64,000 bases of DNA, from the NCBI GenBank assembly GCA_944325155.1, contig CALUYY010000002.1, forward strand, positions 62,001 through 126,000, written 5' to 3'. Position 1 is the stretch's first letter. The number at the start of each line of letters is the position of its first letter. The notes under the pieces are model-generated. The model was not told where the DNA came from. It worked only from the letters and a program-made list of their open reading frames with translations, and ran no database searches. Of the stretch, positions 9,196 to 19,400 are shown one piece after another. The translations under genes were made by a program, and so were the position numbers. This DNA comes from Candidatus Gastranaerophilales bacterium (GTDB taxonomy: Bacteria > Cyanobacteriota > Vampirovibrionia > Gastranaerophilales > Gastranaerophilaceae).

Positions 9196-10446
9196 ATGAC
9201 CGAATTACTTTTACCCGCAGGAAGTGTTGAAAAAATGCGCTATGCTTTTCAATATGGCGCAGATGCGGTTTATTTGGGCCTTGTTGATTTTTCGCTCAGG
9301 ACCATGCGCAAAGGTGAAATTATAACAACGGATAACCTTAAAAGCGCAATCGATGAAGCAAGAAGCATAAATAAAAAAGTTTATTTAACACTGAATATTT
9401 TTGCATATGATGATGATATAAAAAAATTGTATTCATATATTGATATTATCCGTGAAGCCGGCCCCCATGCGGTTATTGTCAGTGATTTCGGCATTTTTAA
9501 TATCGTTAAAAAAGAATTAAAAAATGTTGATATTCATATCTCAACCCAAACCAATATTCTTAATTCCGAAGCCGTTAAATTCTGGCATGATATGGGGGCA
9601 TCAAGAGTTATTCTTGCAAGAGAATTATCGTTTAAACAAATTGAGAACATAAGAAAAAATGTTCAAGATATCGAAATTGAAATGTTTATCCACGGTGCTC
9701 AATGCATGAGCTATTCCGGACGCTGTCTTTTATCCGACTATATGACGGGATACGAAAGAAAGGCAAACCAAGGCGGATGTGCGCAGCCTTGCAGGTGGTC
9801 TTATAAACTTTTGGAAGAAACAAGACCTAATGAATATTTTGAAATTATACAGGATGATAAAGGCTCTCATATTTTATCGACAAAAGATTTGTGCCTTGTT
9901 AAATATTTAAAACGGCTGACAGATATAGGAATTGATTCTTTTAAAATTGAAGGAAGAACAAAGAGCCTTTATTATGTGAGCGCTGCCGCAAAAGTATACA
10001 GAATGGTTATGGATAATAAAATTTCCGTTGATGAAGCGTACAATGAACTTTTAAAAATCGGAAACAGAGGCTATACAACGGGCTTTTTCTTGGGACATAA
10101 CGATTCAAATTCATACAGCTACGATATTTCAAAAGGTCTTGCGGGGGCCGATTTTTTGGGTATTATTCAAAATAAAACCGATACGGGCTATGAAATTTTA
10201 ATGAAAAATAAAATATATTTAAATGATACCGTTGAAATTATTACTCCGAATTATCAATCGAAAGTAAAAGTTATAAATATAATTACAAAAAAAGAAGATA
10301 CTACGGTTGCAAACACAAACGATACCGTTATTATGGAATTTTTATCCGATAATCCGGATTGGGAAAAAGAATATAATTATGCTCTTATAAGAACGACCGG
10401 AATTAAAAACGAAATTTTAAATAAGGAAAAAACTTTATGCGAATAA
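9196..10446 (+). CDS. trhP: Peptidase U32 family tRNA uridine-34 hydroxylase (TrhP-like)
   Basis: 416 residues. The U32 signature is present as EMFIHGAQCMSYSGRCLLS (about 163-181). Cys170, Cys177, Cys195 and a Cys near 235 fit the iron-sulphur ligand pattern of the TrhP/RlhA group. TrhP (formerly YegQ) hydroxylates U34 of tRNAs using prephenate, as a step toward 5-methoxyuridine or carboxymethoxyuridine. The older label 'collagenase-like protease' applies to the same family. The next gene, a YqeG phosphatase, overlaps its end by 10 bases, so the two are translationally coupled. The TrhP subgroup is favoured over RlhA by length and by the QGGCAQPCRW motif, but this is not proven. Confidence 0.88.
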   Translation: MTELLLPAGSVEKMRYAFQYGADAVYLGLVDFSLRTMRKGEIITTDNLKSAIDEARSINKKVYLTLNIFAYDDDIKKLYSYIDIIREAGPHAVIVSDFGIFNIVKKELKNVDIHISTQTNILNSEAVKFWHDMGASRVILARELSFKQIENIRKNVQDIEIEMFIHGAQCMSYSGRCLLSDYMTGYERKANQGGCAQPCRWSYKLLEETRPNEYFEIIQDDKGSHILSTKDLCLVKYLKRLTDIGIDSFKIEGRTKSLYYVSAAAKVYRMVMDNKISVDEAYNELLKIGNRGYTTGFFLGHNDSNSYSYDISKGLAGADFLGIIQNKTDTGYEILMKNKIYLNDTVEIITPNYQSKVKVINIITKKEDTTVANTNDTVIMEFLSDNPDWEKEYNYALIRTTGIKNEILNKEKTLCE

Positions 10447-10916
10447 AACCCGACTATATACTTGAAAGCATTTATGATATAGATAAAAATGAGCTTAAAT
10501 CAAAAGGAATAAAGGGAATTTTCTTTGATTTGGATTCAACCGTTATGCAGTCTAAAACCGGTAAATTTACAAAAAAAACACTTGATTTTCTTGAAGATTT
10601 AAAACAAGATTTTAAAGTTGCGATAATTTCAAATAACCATAAAAAAGGCTACATTGATAAAGTGCAAAAAATTTCCCCCGTTAAAGTATACGGAAATGCA
10701 AGAAAACCCGATGTTAAAGTTTTAAAAATCGCATGTTTTGAAATGGGGCTTGAAATTAAAGAAGTTGTAATGGTCGGCGACCGCCCGTTAACCGATATTT
10801 TGGCAGGTAAAAAAATCGGAATGAAAACAATTCTTGTTGATTCAATTTCAAAAGACGAGGAAGGAATTTTAACAAGATTTGTCAGATTTTTAGAAAGACT
10901 TTCCATAAAAAAATAA
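10437..10916 (+). CDS. YqeG-family HAD-IIIA phosphatase
   Basis: 159 residues. HAD motif I is IFFDLDSTVMQSK (about 25-37, nucleophile Asp in DLDST), motif II VAIISNN (about 62-68), motif III Lys in ARKPDVKVL (about 88-96), motif IV VMVGDRPLTDI (about 112-122). This is the complete catalytic set of the YqeG/Gep4 family; some relatives are phosphatidylglycerophosphate phosphatases, others remain unassigned. It overlaps the 3' end of trhP by 10 bases. A phospholipid role is possible but is family knowledge, not visible here. Confidence 0.88.
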   Translation: MRIKPDYILESIYDIDKNELKSKGIKGIFFDLDSTVMQSKTGKFTKKTLDFLEDLKQDFKVAIISNNHKKGYIDKVQKISPVKVYGNARKPDVKVLKIACFEMGLEIKEVVMVGDRPLTDILAGKKIGMKTILVDSISKDEEGILTRFVRFLERLSIKK

Positions 10917-11003
10917 AAATTTATAAATTTTGGTAAAAATATCCGCATACCCCTTTATCTTTGTAATAATGCTCATTTTCCACCGTTTTTCCGTATATTC
11001 TTT

Positions 11004-11103
11004 TGTAAAGAATTGTAACAATTTTTTAATATATTAATTTTATAAATAATATATATTTTTTATATATTTGTAGTAGAAAAAAATAATGGTGGATTTTTAA
11101 ACA
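11004..11103 (+). promoter_or_regulatory. Upstream region shared with the paralogous gene downstream
   Basis: About 100 bases before the ATG closely match the region before the second coiled-coil gene. Shared parts include TGTAAAGAATTGTAACA (11004-11020), a TATATATTTGTAGT block just before the 5' leader, and a GGTGG-type ribosome site. This marks a promoter plus leader duplicated with the gene. Confidence 0.6.
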
Positions 11104-12723
11104 ATGTCAATGTCTGTTAACACAAATTACAACCAGGAGATTAAAGCGGTAGAAGATACGGCTTCAACTCCCGTTGTTCAAAATCCCCCTGTTGAAGATG
11201 AAACTGTATTTGGTACGGATACAACGCTTGAAACATCCAATGTTGATGAATTTGTTTCAACAACAAAAACCGAGGCAGCTTCAATGCCCGTGGAAACAAC
11301 TTCCTCTCCTTCGGAGGAATCGGTTCCGGTTGAAGAAGGCGCCAAAGTTGATAATTCTGCCGAAATGGAAAGAATTAAATCCGAAATAGATACGCAGACA
11401 ACGGAAAAAACAAGCTTGGATAAAAAAATTGAAGAAAACAACGCTTTGATTGAAACCGTGGCTCAGGAATTGGGTGAGGCCAATATTCAGGTTACCACGG
11501 CTAAACAAAATTATGAAAAAGCATTGGTTGATTATGCGGCAGCGCAAGCCGAATTAGCGGAACTTCAAAATTCAAATTTTATCTCTAAGTTTTTAAATTC
11601 AGGTAAAATAAAAGAACTTGAATCAAAAGTTCAAAGCTTAAAAGAAAAAGCTGATAAAGCCGAAATATTATATGAAAAAGCCGTTGAAAACCAGCAGGAA
11701 AAAAATGAAGAACTAACGGCTCTAAGAGAAGAAAAAGCTCAATTGACATCTGAAAGCGAAGAACTTTCGGGTAAAATCGATGAACTTAACGGTCAATATG
11801 ATGAACTTGCAAACGAACAGACCGATGCCAATGCCGAAGCAGTCGATGAAAATGCCGAAACCGATGGCGATAATAACTCTGTTGCGGCCGGTACAGATAC
11901 AACCGATACTGCAGATGTCGGGAAAAAGAATGAAACTGATAATCAGGTAAATAAAGGTTCCGGTACCGAAACCGATCCTGCCGCTTCATCAGGCTTAAGC
12001 GATGATTACCTGGACAATCTTCAAAACAGTGCCGAACAATCAAAAAATGATTTTGAAAACCGAGCAACAACAAAAGACTACGAACATTTTAACAACAGAA
12101 ATGAAGCGGCGGCTCAAATTTACCGTGATTTCGGTATTTTTATGAGCGAAGAAGAAATTTCAACAATCGGCTTAACGGCTCTTGGTATACCGAATCGTGC
12201 GGGAAAAATTATTGAATCAAGGATTTATTCTTCCGCATTTTCAAAATCCGCTTCAATGGCAGCCGCAGACGGCGCCACAAGTAAAGAACACAGTGAAGCG
12301 CAAGCCGCATTTACCGAAGTTTGTCTTGATCTTTCGGATGTTATAAACGGTTCCGATGTCGAATTTTATAATATAACCGATGAGTCAAATTATGAACTTG
12401 CAATGAACCTTCTTGAAAGAATTTCAAGCGGCGAATATATTAAAACAAGCACTCTTGAACAGCAAACTTCAATTGTTAAAAATATCCAGGTTTCATCATC
12501 AACCGAACCTGCTTATGAGGCAAACGATACCAAATACGAAGAATTTTCGGAAGCCATACTTGATGAATTAAAAAATCCTTTTGATGTTCAGCTTTCCGAT
12601 GAAGAATATGAGGCAATCGAAAGAGAATATGATGCGCTTGCGGTTCGGGATATGGAATCTGCATATAATTTCTTAATTGATCAGGCAAATAAATATAATA
12701 TAGATGAAGCAATAGCAGCTTAA
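11104..12723 (+). CDS. Acidic coiled-coil protein, paralogue A
   Basis: Not recognised as a named family. 539 residues, strongly acidic. It has a low-complexity Ser/Thr/Glu/Val-rich N-terminus, a long predicted coiled coil (about 85-245, heptad-like runs such as ELESKVQSLKEKADKAE), a Gly/Asp/Thr linker, and a conserved C-terminal domain (about 300-539). The C-terminal domain matches the next gene: VEFYNITDESNYEL...LERISSGEYI against VEFLSLTDKSNFEN...VERLNDGEYI, and both end with an AY..LI..A.K..I...AA pattern. No signal peptide or membrane segment is seen. Its own terminator follows. It looks like a structural or scaffold protein; this is inference from shape only. Confidence 0.85.
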   Translation: MSMSVNTNYNQEIKAVEDTASTPVVQNPPVEDETVFGTDTTLETSNVDEFVSTTKTEAASMPVETTSSPSEESVPVEEGAKVDNSAEMERIKSEIDTQTTEKTSLDKKIEENNALIETVAQELGEANIQVTTAKQNYEKALVDYAAAQAELAELQNSNFISKFLNSGKIKELESKVQSLKEKADKAEILYEKAVENQQEKNEELTALREEKAQLTSESEELSGKIDELNGQYDELANEQTDANAEAVDENAETDGDNNSVAAGTDTTDTADVGKKNETDNQVNKGSGTETDPAASSGLSDDYLDNLQNSAEQSKNDFENRATTKDYEHFNNRNEAAAQIYRDFGIFMSEEEISTIGLTALGIPNRAGKIIESRIYSSAFSKSASMAAADGATSKEHSEAQAAFTEVCLDLSDVINGSDVEFYNITDESNYELAMNLLERISSGEYIKTSTLEQQTSIVKNIQVSSSTEPAYEANDTKYEEFSEAILDELKNPFDVQLSDEEYEAIEREYDALAVRDMESAYNFLIDQANKYNIDEAIAA

Positions 12724-12745
12724 TTTTAATATAATAATATATTAG

Positions 12746-12772
12746 ATGCCGCCAAACTGGCGGCATTTTTTT
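12746..12772 (+). terminator. Rho-independent terminator
   Basis: ATGCCGCC/GGCGGCAT stem with a five-base loop and a run of T's, 23 bases after the stop of paralogue A. Confidence 0.9.
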
Positions 12773-12830
12773 AATTGTAAATTTTATTTTCCCGATACAA
12801 CTACTGTTTCAGACATTTTGTAAAAATTAT

Positions 12831-12930
12831 TGTAAAGAATTGTAACAAATTTACTATATATTGAAATTATGTAATTTATATATACTTTATATATTTGTAG
12901 TTACAAAAAAGTAGTGGTAGGCAAACAAAA
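12831..12930 (+). promoter_or_regulatory. Upstream region shared with paralogue A
   Basis: Matches the region before paralogue A: the 17-mer TGTAAAGAATTGTAACA at 12831-12847 is identical to 11004-11020, and TATATATTTGTAGT recurs before the leader. GGTAGG precedes the ATG. A related 17-base near-palindrome occurs before the gene at 25914. Confidence 0.6.
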
Positions 12931-14631
12931 ATGTCAGCAGAATTAAATTTAAATGTTTTATCTTCCGCTCAGGCTTATTCAGCCGCAGCAGGTTCTGCTC
13001 TTGGCGCTTCGCAAGAACTCGTTGAACAAACGAACGGCCAGGAAGGCGGCAACTTGTTCGCTGATGCAAGCTCCGAACAATCCGGTGCAAGCCAGGCTAC
13101 ATCAACTGCAGCTGATATTGAAGCAAGAGGTGCTGAAGCTTCTGCGGATAAATCGGAAAATGAAGCTCAACAAAGTGAATCGGAATCGGTAATTGATAAA
13201 ATCTTTAATGCATTAAACGGTGTTAAAGATGCATTATTGGGTGTTAATACCGAACTTAGCTCAACTCGTGCGGCAATTGAACAAAATCAAACCAATAAAA
13301 ACACAATCGATGAACAAATCGGTGCATTGGGTGAAGATGATTCCGATGAGGCACAAGCGCAAAAAGCTGCACTTCAACAGCAGTCGGAGGCTATTCAGGC
13401 TGAAATCAACGAACAAAATCAGGTAAAAGAACAGCTTGAAGAAGAACAAGGCACCCTTGAAGCTGAAGAAGGACAATTAACAACTCAAAAAACAAATGAA
13501 GAAAATAATTTAGCAAATCTTCAGGCGCAAGGCGCTGAAATTGACGGTGAAATCGCAGAAATCCAAACTGAAGGCGAATCGCAAACATCTGCTAACCAGG
13601 GCGGCGAACAAGACGCAAACCAAACCGAAACCGAAGCTCAGCAGGCATTAGCCCAAGCGCAATCAAACCCCGAAGAAGGCGCTGAAGTTGCTCCTGCTGC
13701 CGATCAGGCTCACGGCGAAACGGTTGAACAATCCGTTCCCATAGAAACTCCTGCCGAAGTTCCCGCAGCTCCCGCTGAACAGGAACCGGTTAACCTTTCA
13801 CAAACGGTTCAAAATATGGAACAGACTGCACCCCAAGCTCCCGTTGAACAAGCACCGGTTGTTGAACAAGCTCCCGTAGAAAACACAGCGACTGAAGACA
13901 AAACTTCAAATAATCCTTTCAGGAATGATGATAATTCAATTGAAGCCGTAAAAGAAAGAATTGAAAATAATGAAGTAACGGACGGTTTAATGGCCGATGT
14001 TATTATTAAAGATTACTTTATGGGAGAAATGCTTGAAATTGCTTCCGATGAAATCATCGGTTTAAAAGCCGAAGATGCCATTGAAAGAGCATCCGAATCA
14101 TTCCAGGCTAAAACTTATTCAAACACCGTATACTCTCAGGAAGTTTCCGAAAACACGGACACCGCTTCATTTGATGAAAACCAGGAAGCTATTTCAAACT
14201 TAAATACTGCTTATAACGAAGCTTCAGATAAAGTTAACGCTCCCGGTGTTGAATTCTTAAGCTTAACTGATAAATCAAATTTTGAAAATGTTTCTAAAGT
14301 TGTTGAAAGATTAAATGACGGCGAATATATCTTAACAAGAGAAATAGATAAAACTACCCAAACCGCTGAATCAATTCAGGTTTCGGCAGTTGAAACAAAA
14401 AACACCGAAGATGAAGCAAGTAAAGTTAAAGGGGCTGATTTATTAAAACAATTAAAGGGTGAAATAATTGAAGACGCCGAAGCTCCCGAAGATGAAAACG
14501 ATGATATTCTGACCCAAAAAGAATATGATGAAATGGAAAACTTCTTCTATGATAACGAAGATACCACAAAAGCTTATGAACAAATGATAGAAGATGCAAA
14601 AAAATTCGGAATCTATGCAACCGCAGCATAA
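12931..14631 (+). CDS. Acidic Gln/Ala/Glu-rich coiled-coil protein, paralogue B
   Basis: 566 residues, not recognised. A coiled coil spans about residues 85-220 and is very rich in Gln, Glu and Ala (EEEQGTLEAEEGQLTTQ). A Pro/Ala/Val/Glu-rich linker follows (about 245-330, repeated APVEQAPVVEQAPVE). The C-terminal domain (about 340-566) is homologous to that of paralogue A. No signal peptide or transmembrane segment. Upstream DNA is duplicated along with the gene, so the pair came from a tandem duplication that kept its regulation. The coiled coils have diverged much more than the C-terminal domains. The strong terminator and clean ribosome site suggest high expression, which is inference. Confidence 0.85.
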   Translation: MSAELNLNVLSSAQAYSAAAGSALGASQELVEQTNGQEGGNLFADASSEQSGASQATSTAADIEARGAEASADKSENEAQQSESESVIDKIFNALNGVKDALLGVNTELSSTRAAIEQNQTNKNTIDEQIGALGEDDSDEAQAQKAALQQQSEAIQAEINEQNQVKEQLEEEQGTLEAEEGQLTTQKTNEENNLANLQAQGAEIDGEIAEIQTEGESQTSANQGGEQDANQTETEAQQALAQAQSNPEEGAEVAPAADQAHGETVEQSVPIETPAEVPAAPAEQEPVNLSQTVQNMEQTAPQAPVEQAPVVEQAPVENTATEDKTSNNPFRNDDNSIEAVKERIENNEVTDGLMADVIIKDYFMGEMLEIASDEIIGLKAEDAIERASESFQAKTYSNTVYSQEVSENTDTASFDENQEAISNLNTAYNEASDKVNAPGVEFLSLTDKSNFENVSKVVERLNDGEYILTREIDKTTQTAESIQVSAVETKNTEDEASKVKGADLLKQLKGEIIEDAEAPEDENDDILTQKEYDEMENFFYDNEDTTKAYEQMIEDAKKFGIYATAA

Positions 14632-14660
14632 TTAAGAACCAAATCGGTTATTATATATAC

Positions 14661-14691
14661 AATAACAGCCCCTGACGAAGGGGCTGTTATT
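14661..14691 (+). terminator. Rho-independent terminator
   Basis: Perfect 12-base stem AATAACAGCCCC/GGGGCTGTTATT with a 7-base loop, followed by T-rich sequence, 30 bases after paralogue B. Confidence 0.92.
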
Positions 14692-14779
14692 GTTAATAAT
14701 TCTTTATAATTTTTTATTTTTTTGAAAATTTTTTTATTGTTTTGTTTTTATCTTTTTGAATCAAAAAGGATAAAGTTTA

Positions 14780-16468
14780 ATGCAAATTTCTTCTCTAAAT
14801 AATATTTTTTCCAAACAAATATCGTTAAATAATAATTTTTCAAGCCCCGTTTCATTTAGGGGCTCACCCGTGGCAGATACTTTTGAATCATCATTAAAAA
14901 AAGATGAACTTGCCTCAATAGAAAAAAATTTAAGAGCCTTTGAAAAAAGATGCGGTGAACTTAAACGGTTAACCGAAGAAAAATACGGGATATATACACA
15001 GGCGCATAGCGCTTGTATTGCCGCAATTGATAAAATGTCTGGGATAAGAAGAGGTGTAATTTCCGTAACTTCTGATGAAGAAGCTTTGGCAAAAGATGAT
15101 TTATCAAAAAAAAGTTCCGCTTGCGATAGAGCAAGGACTGTATATAACAAGACACAAAGAGAATACAAAGACGCTCTTAGAAAGCTTGACGGCTTAAGAC
15201 TATATTTTGAACAATATAAAAAAGACCCTTCTTTTGCTTTTATTTTTAATCCCGATTTATCGGAAACCGAAAAAAGAGCGCTTGCGCCCAAAAAACAGGT
15301 TTATCCCCTGAGAAAACTCGCAGATATTTTAGGGCTTGATGAGAAAATTGTTATGGCCTGGTATAAATCGGGGCTTATTGAAACGCTCAAAATGGGTGAT
15401 TCTCTGACAGATACGTTTGTTCCTCTGCAATCAAAAGCAAATAAGCCTTTCTTTGATGAAATTCAATCCAAAGACAGAAATTTTACCGGTGCCGAAAAAT
15501 TAATGATTGAATATAATATCCCGGAAGGCTTATTTAAAAGGTATGTCGAATCGGGAAAAATTAAAGGATACGGTTTTGAAGGGAATCTGCCGATTGGTGT
15601 CGGCGCCCTTTCGCTTCTCGTTGATTTAAATGATGAAACGACTCTTAATGCTTTAAATGACCACGGTAAACTATATCCAAAGCCGTCAATTTATCAGTCC
15701 GACCGGTCGGGTGTTCCCGCTTTTGAACTTCAAAAACTCGGATTCGGACCGGTAAGAAATATTAAAGAATTAATAAATAAGGGCTATCTTGAAGGAAATA
15801 TTCAAAAAATAGATACAAAATCCGGTCCAAAAACAAGAACAACCGTTAATCTTTATTCAACAAGAGCGCAAGACATCCTTTCCGCCCTTAGAAGCTCAAA
15901 CCCCGACATTATGGAATACGGCGATTTTGCAAAAGCTTTGGGGCTGACCCAAAGTGCGCTTCAAGAGGCGCTGTTAAATGATGAGGCGCAAATAATCCCT
16001 GAATATTTATTTGCCGATGATTATTCAAAAAGATTTTTTGACCTTAAAAATCCGATAAATAAAGATTTTATCGACAGAGCTTTATTTGAAGCAAAATTGA
16101 AAGAAGAATTAAAACTTAAAAATAAAAGAGAAAAACTTGAAGGATATGCAAAATTTCAGTCTTTAAAAATGGCTCTTGCCTGGAATTTCTGCCCTAAAAC
16201 AAGACAAATTGCATCCGATTTGGCTTCAGGCGATAATTATCTTTGCAGACTTCTTGCAAAAGAAGACGAAGGTGAAGAAGAATTAACGACAAAAGAAAAA
16301 ATAAAAGTTAATTCATTCAGAAAAAGAATGTGGCAGGAAGCGGGCACGGATGAACTTAAAAGCGCAATTAAAAAAGCGGGCGAAATTATAGAATTATATT
16401 CAAATGGCGATTTTGACTCAATTCCGAATGATGCACTTGATTTAATAAAACAATATGAAGGCGCTTAA
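14780..16468 (+). CDS. Unknown 562-residue protein with SSPVSFRG motif and helix-turn-helix-like modules
   Basis: Not recognised. Residues 21-28 read SSPVSFRG, almost the same as SSPLSFKG in the protein encoded at 54692. A helical, probably coiled-coil region follows (about 40-145). The rest holds several modules resembling helix-turn-helix units: PLRKLADILGLDEKIVMAWY (about 176-195), EKLMIEYNIPEGLFKRYVES, and YGDFAKALGLTQSALQEALL. These look like degenerate DNA-binding or excisionase-type repeats, but DNA binding is not shown. AAAAGGA lies 9 bases before the ATG. It has its own promoter region after the preceding terminator, and a bidirectional terminator separates it from carB. Confidence 0.75.
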   Translation: MQISSLNNIFSKQISLNNNFSSPVSFRGSPVADTFESSLKKDELASIEKNLRAFEKRCGELKRLTEEKYGIYTQAHSACIAAIDKMSGIRRGVISVTSDEEALAKDDLSKKSSACDRARTVYNKTQREYKDALRKLDGLRLYFEQYKKDPSFAFIFNPDLSETEKRALAPKKQVYPLRKLADILGLDEKIVMAWYKSGLIETLKMGDSLTDTFVPLQSKANKPFFDEIQSKDRNFTGAEKLMIEYNIPEGLFKRYVESGKIKGYGFEGNLPIGVGALSLLVDLNDETTLNALNDHGKLYPKPSIYQSDRSGVPAFELQKLGFGPVRNIKELINKGYLEGNIQKIDTKSGPKTRTTVNLYSTRAQDILSALRSSNPDIMEYGDFAKALGLTQSALQEALLNDEAQIIPEYLFADDYSKRFFDLKNPINKDFIDRALFEAKLKEELKLKNKREKLEGYAKFQSLKMALAWNFCPKTRQIASDLASGDNYLCRLLAKEDEGEEELTTKEKIKVNSFRKRMWQEAGTDELKSAIKKAGEIIELYSNGDFDSIPNDALDLIKQYEGA

Positions 16469-16488
16469 AAATTTATAAGCGCCTTTTT
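16458..16488. terminator. Bidirectional terminator between the 562-aa gene and carB
   Basis: Perfect 10-base stem AAGGCGCTTA/TAAGCGCCTT, with T's on one side and A's on the other. It overlaps the last codons of the + strand gene and closes the pyr operon from the other side. Confidence 0.88.
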
Positions 16489-16493
16489 AATAT

Positions 16494-19400
16494 TTATTTT
16501 TTTAAAAGAAAATCAAAAAAATGCTTTTTTCTGTAATTTGTAATTGTATCCGTTGTAAGCCTTGTTTTCTTGTCATAGGTTTTAACGGCGCTTAAGTATG
16601 CTCTTGCCGTATCTATGCTTGTAAAGCACGGGATACAATACATCTCTGCTATTGTTCTTATCCTGAAACCTGATGTTTGAGAGTTTTTGCCCAGTGTCGG
16701 AGTATTTAAGACAAAACTTAACCTTCCTTCTTTCATACGTTTTTGCAGTTTATCAAGCATAAATTTTTCAATCATTTTAGACGGTATTCCGTTTTTTTCC
16801 AAAAATTTATGCGTTCCCCAGGTTGCCATTATAAAATATCCCTGATTAAACATTTTTCTTACGATTTTAAGTGCGGGTTTTTTATAATGATCGTTTAATG
16901 AAACAAGAACCCTTTGTTTTCTTTGACCGAATTTATATCCGCCTGCTATAAATGCCTTTAAAAGCGCTTTTTTATAATTTGTATCAACCCCTAAAACTTC
17001 GCCCGTTGATTTCATCTCGGGAGCAAGCGCAGGGTCAATTCTGTTTAATTTTTGGAAACTGAACACGGGCATTTTAACGCATACAAGGTTTGATTTTTTG
17101 TATAATCCCGTGCCGAATCCGTGAGATTTAATACTTTTGCCGAGTATTACGTTAACCGCAATTTTTGCCATCGGAATTCCGGTTACTTTTGACATAATGG
17201 GAACCGTTCTTGAGGCTCTGGGGTTAACTTCAATTACATATACAACATCATCTTTAATAATGAATTGTATATTCATTAACCCTATAATATTTGTCTTTTT
17301 AGCTATTTGTTTTGCATAATGAACAAGAGTATTTTCCTGTTTTTTTGTAATATTTTGGCTCGGGTATATGCTCATTGAATCTCCCGAATGCACTCCCGCA
17401 CGTTCAATATGTTCGCAAATCCCGGGGATTAAAACGTCTTTACCGTCTGAAATTGCGTCAAGTTCAACTTCCTGTCCTTCAATATATTGATCGATTAAAA
17501 CGGGGTGCTCCGATGAAAATTTAAATGCTTCGTTAATGTAGGTTAAAAGTTCTTCATCGTTATATACAACCTGCATCCCCCTGCCGCCTATAACATAAGA
17601 AGGTCTGACCAAAACGGGATATCCCAGCTCTTTTGTAGCATCAAGCGCTTCTTGGGAGCTTCTTACCCCCTTTCCTTTAGGCTGCGGGATTTTTAAATCT
17701 CTTAAAAGTTTTTCAAAAACTTTTCTGTCCTCAACGGCATTTATATTCTCTAAGCTCGTGCCTAAAATTTTAACCCCTCTTTCATTTAATTTTGAAGCAA
17801 GGTTAATTGCCGTCTGTCCGCCGAACTGAACCATAACGCCCAAAGGTTTTTCTTTTTTTATAACGTTCATAACGTTTTCTATATTCATCGGTTCAAAATA
17901 TAATCTGTCCGCTATGTCAAAGTCGGTTGAAAGCGTTTCGGGGTTTGAATTTATCATTATCGATTCATAATTATTTTCAGCTATTGCCCAGGATGCATGA
18001 ACCGAACAATAATCAAATTCAATACCCTGCCCTATTCTAATCGGCCCGGAGCCTAAAACCACTATATTTCCTTTTTTCTTTTTATTTTTATCTTCCTGTC
18101 TTTTTTTGATTTTTTCAAGTTCGCATTCTTCGTTGTATGTTGAATAAAAATAAGGCGTCATTGCCGCAAATTCTGCGGCACAGGTGTCAACTATTCTAAA
18201 AGACGCTTCAACATTAAATTTTTCAAACTCTTTTTCTTCAATTCCGGTTATTTTTGAAATTTCCGAATCTAAAAACCCTTCTTCTTTTGCTTTTATATAT
18301 AATTCTTTATCCAGGGGTTTTTCTTTCAGCTGATTTCCAAAATCAATTATTTCTTTTATTTTTGATATAAACCAGAAATCTATTTTTGTAATATCCGATA
18401 TTTTTTTCGGGTCAACACCTCTTTTTAGGGCTTCCGATACTCTGAAAATTCTTCTGTCATCCTGAATTGATAAACTTTCAATTAATTCATCCAATCCGGA
18501 TTGTTCAAACTCTTCTCTTTGGGTAAGGCCGGTATATTTTTCTTCCAATGAAGTAATCGCTTTTTTAAATGCACTGTTAAATGTTCTTCCGATTGCCATA
18601 ATTTCGCCCGTGGCTTTCATTTTTGTGCCTAAAATTCTGTCTCCGTGCGCAAATTTATCAAAAGGCCATTTGGGGATTTTAATTACGACATAATCAAGGC
18701 TCGGTTCAAATGCCGCTACCGTTTTTTTGGTAATTGCGTTTTGAATTTCATGGAGCTTATATCCTATTGCAATTTTTGTCGTTACTTTTGCAATCGGATA
18801 CCCCGTTGCTTTGCTTGCAAGAGCCGATGAGCGGGAAACTCTCGGGTTAACTTCAATTACGTAATATTGGTTTGATTTTGTATCAAGTGCAAATTGAACG
18901 TTGCACCCGCCTTCGATTTTTAAGGCTCTTATAATTTTTATGGCAGATGTTCTTAACATTTGATATTCGTTGTTTGTTAATGTCTGGCTCGGCGCAACAA
19001 CGTATGAATCACCGGTATGAATTCCGATAGGGTCAATATTTTCCATATTGCAAACGGTTATACACGTGTCGTTTGAATCTCTCATGACTTCATATTCGAC
19101 TTCTTTAAACCCTGCTATGCTTTTTTCAACCAAAATCTGGTTAATGGGAGATTGCTGCAGCCCCGTTGTTACATATTGGTCATATTCTTCTTCATTTTTT
19201 GCAATTCCGCCCCCTGAACCCCCGAGGGTGAATGCGGGGCGTATAATAATCGGGAACCCTATTCTCTCCGCAAACTTTTTGGCATCTTCATAACTTGATA
19301 CAATTTCGGATTCCGGAACGGGTTCATTAATTTCATTCATTAAATTTTTAAATAATTCTCTGTCTTCCGCTTTGTTTATGGAATCAATATTTGTCCCGAG

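Noticed and set aside
11178-13588. Several antisense and alternate-frame ORFs within the coiled-coil genes
   Set aside because: Produced by the biased codon composition of repetitive coiled-coil sequence; the + strand frames have ribosome sites, terminators and paralogy.
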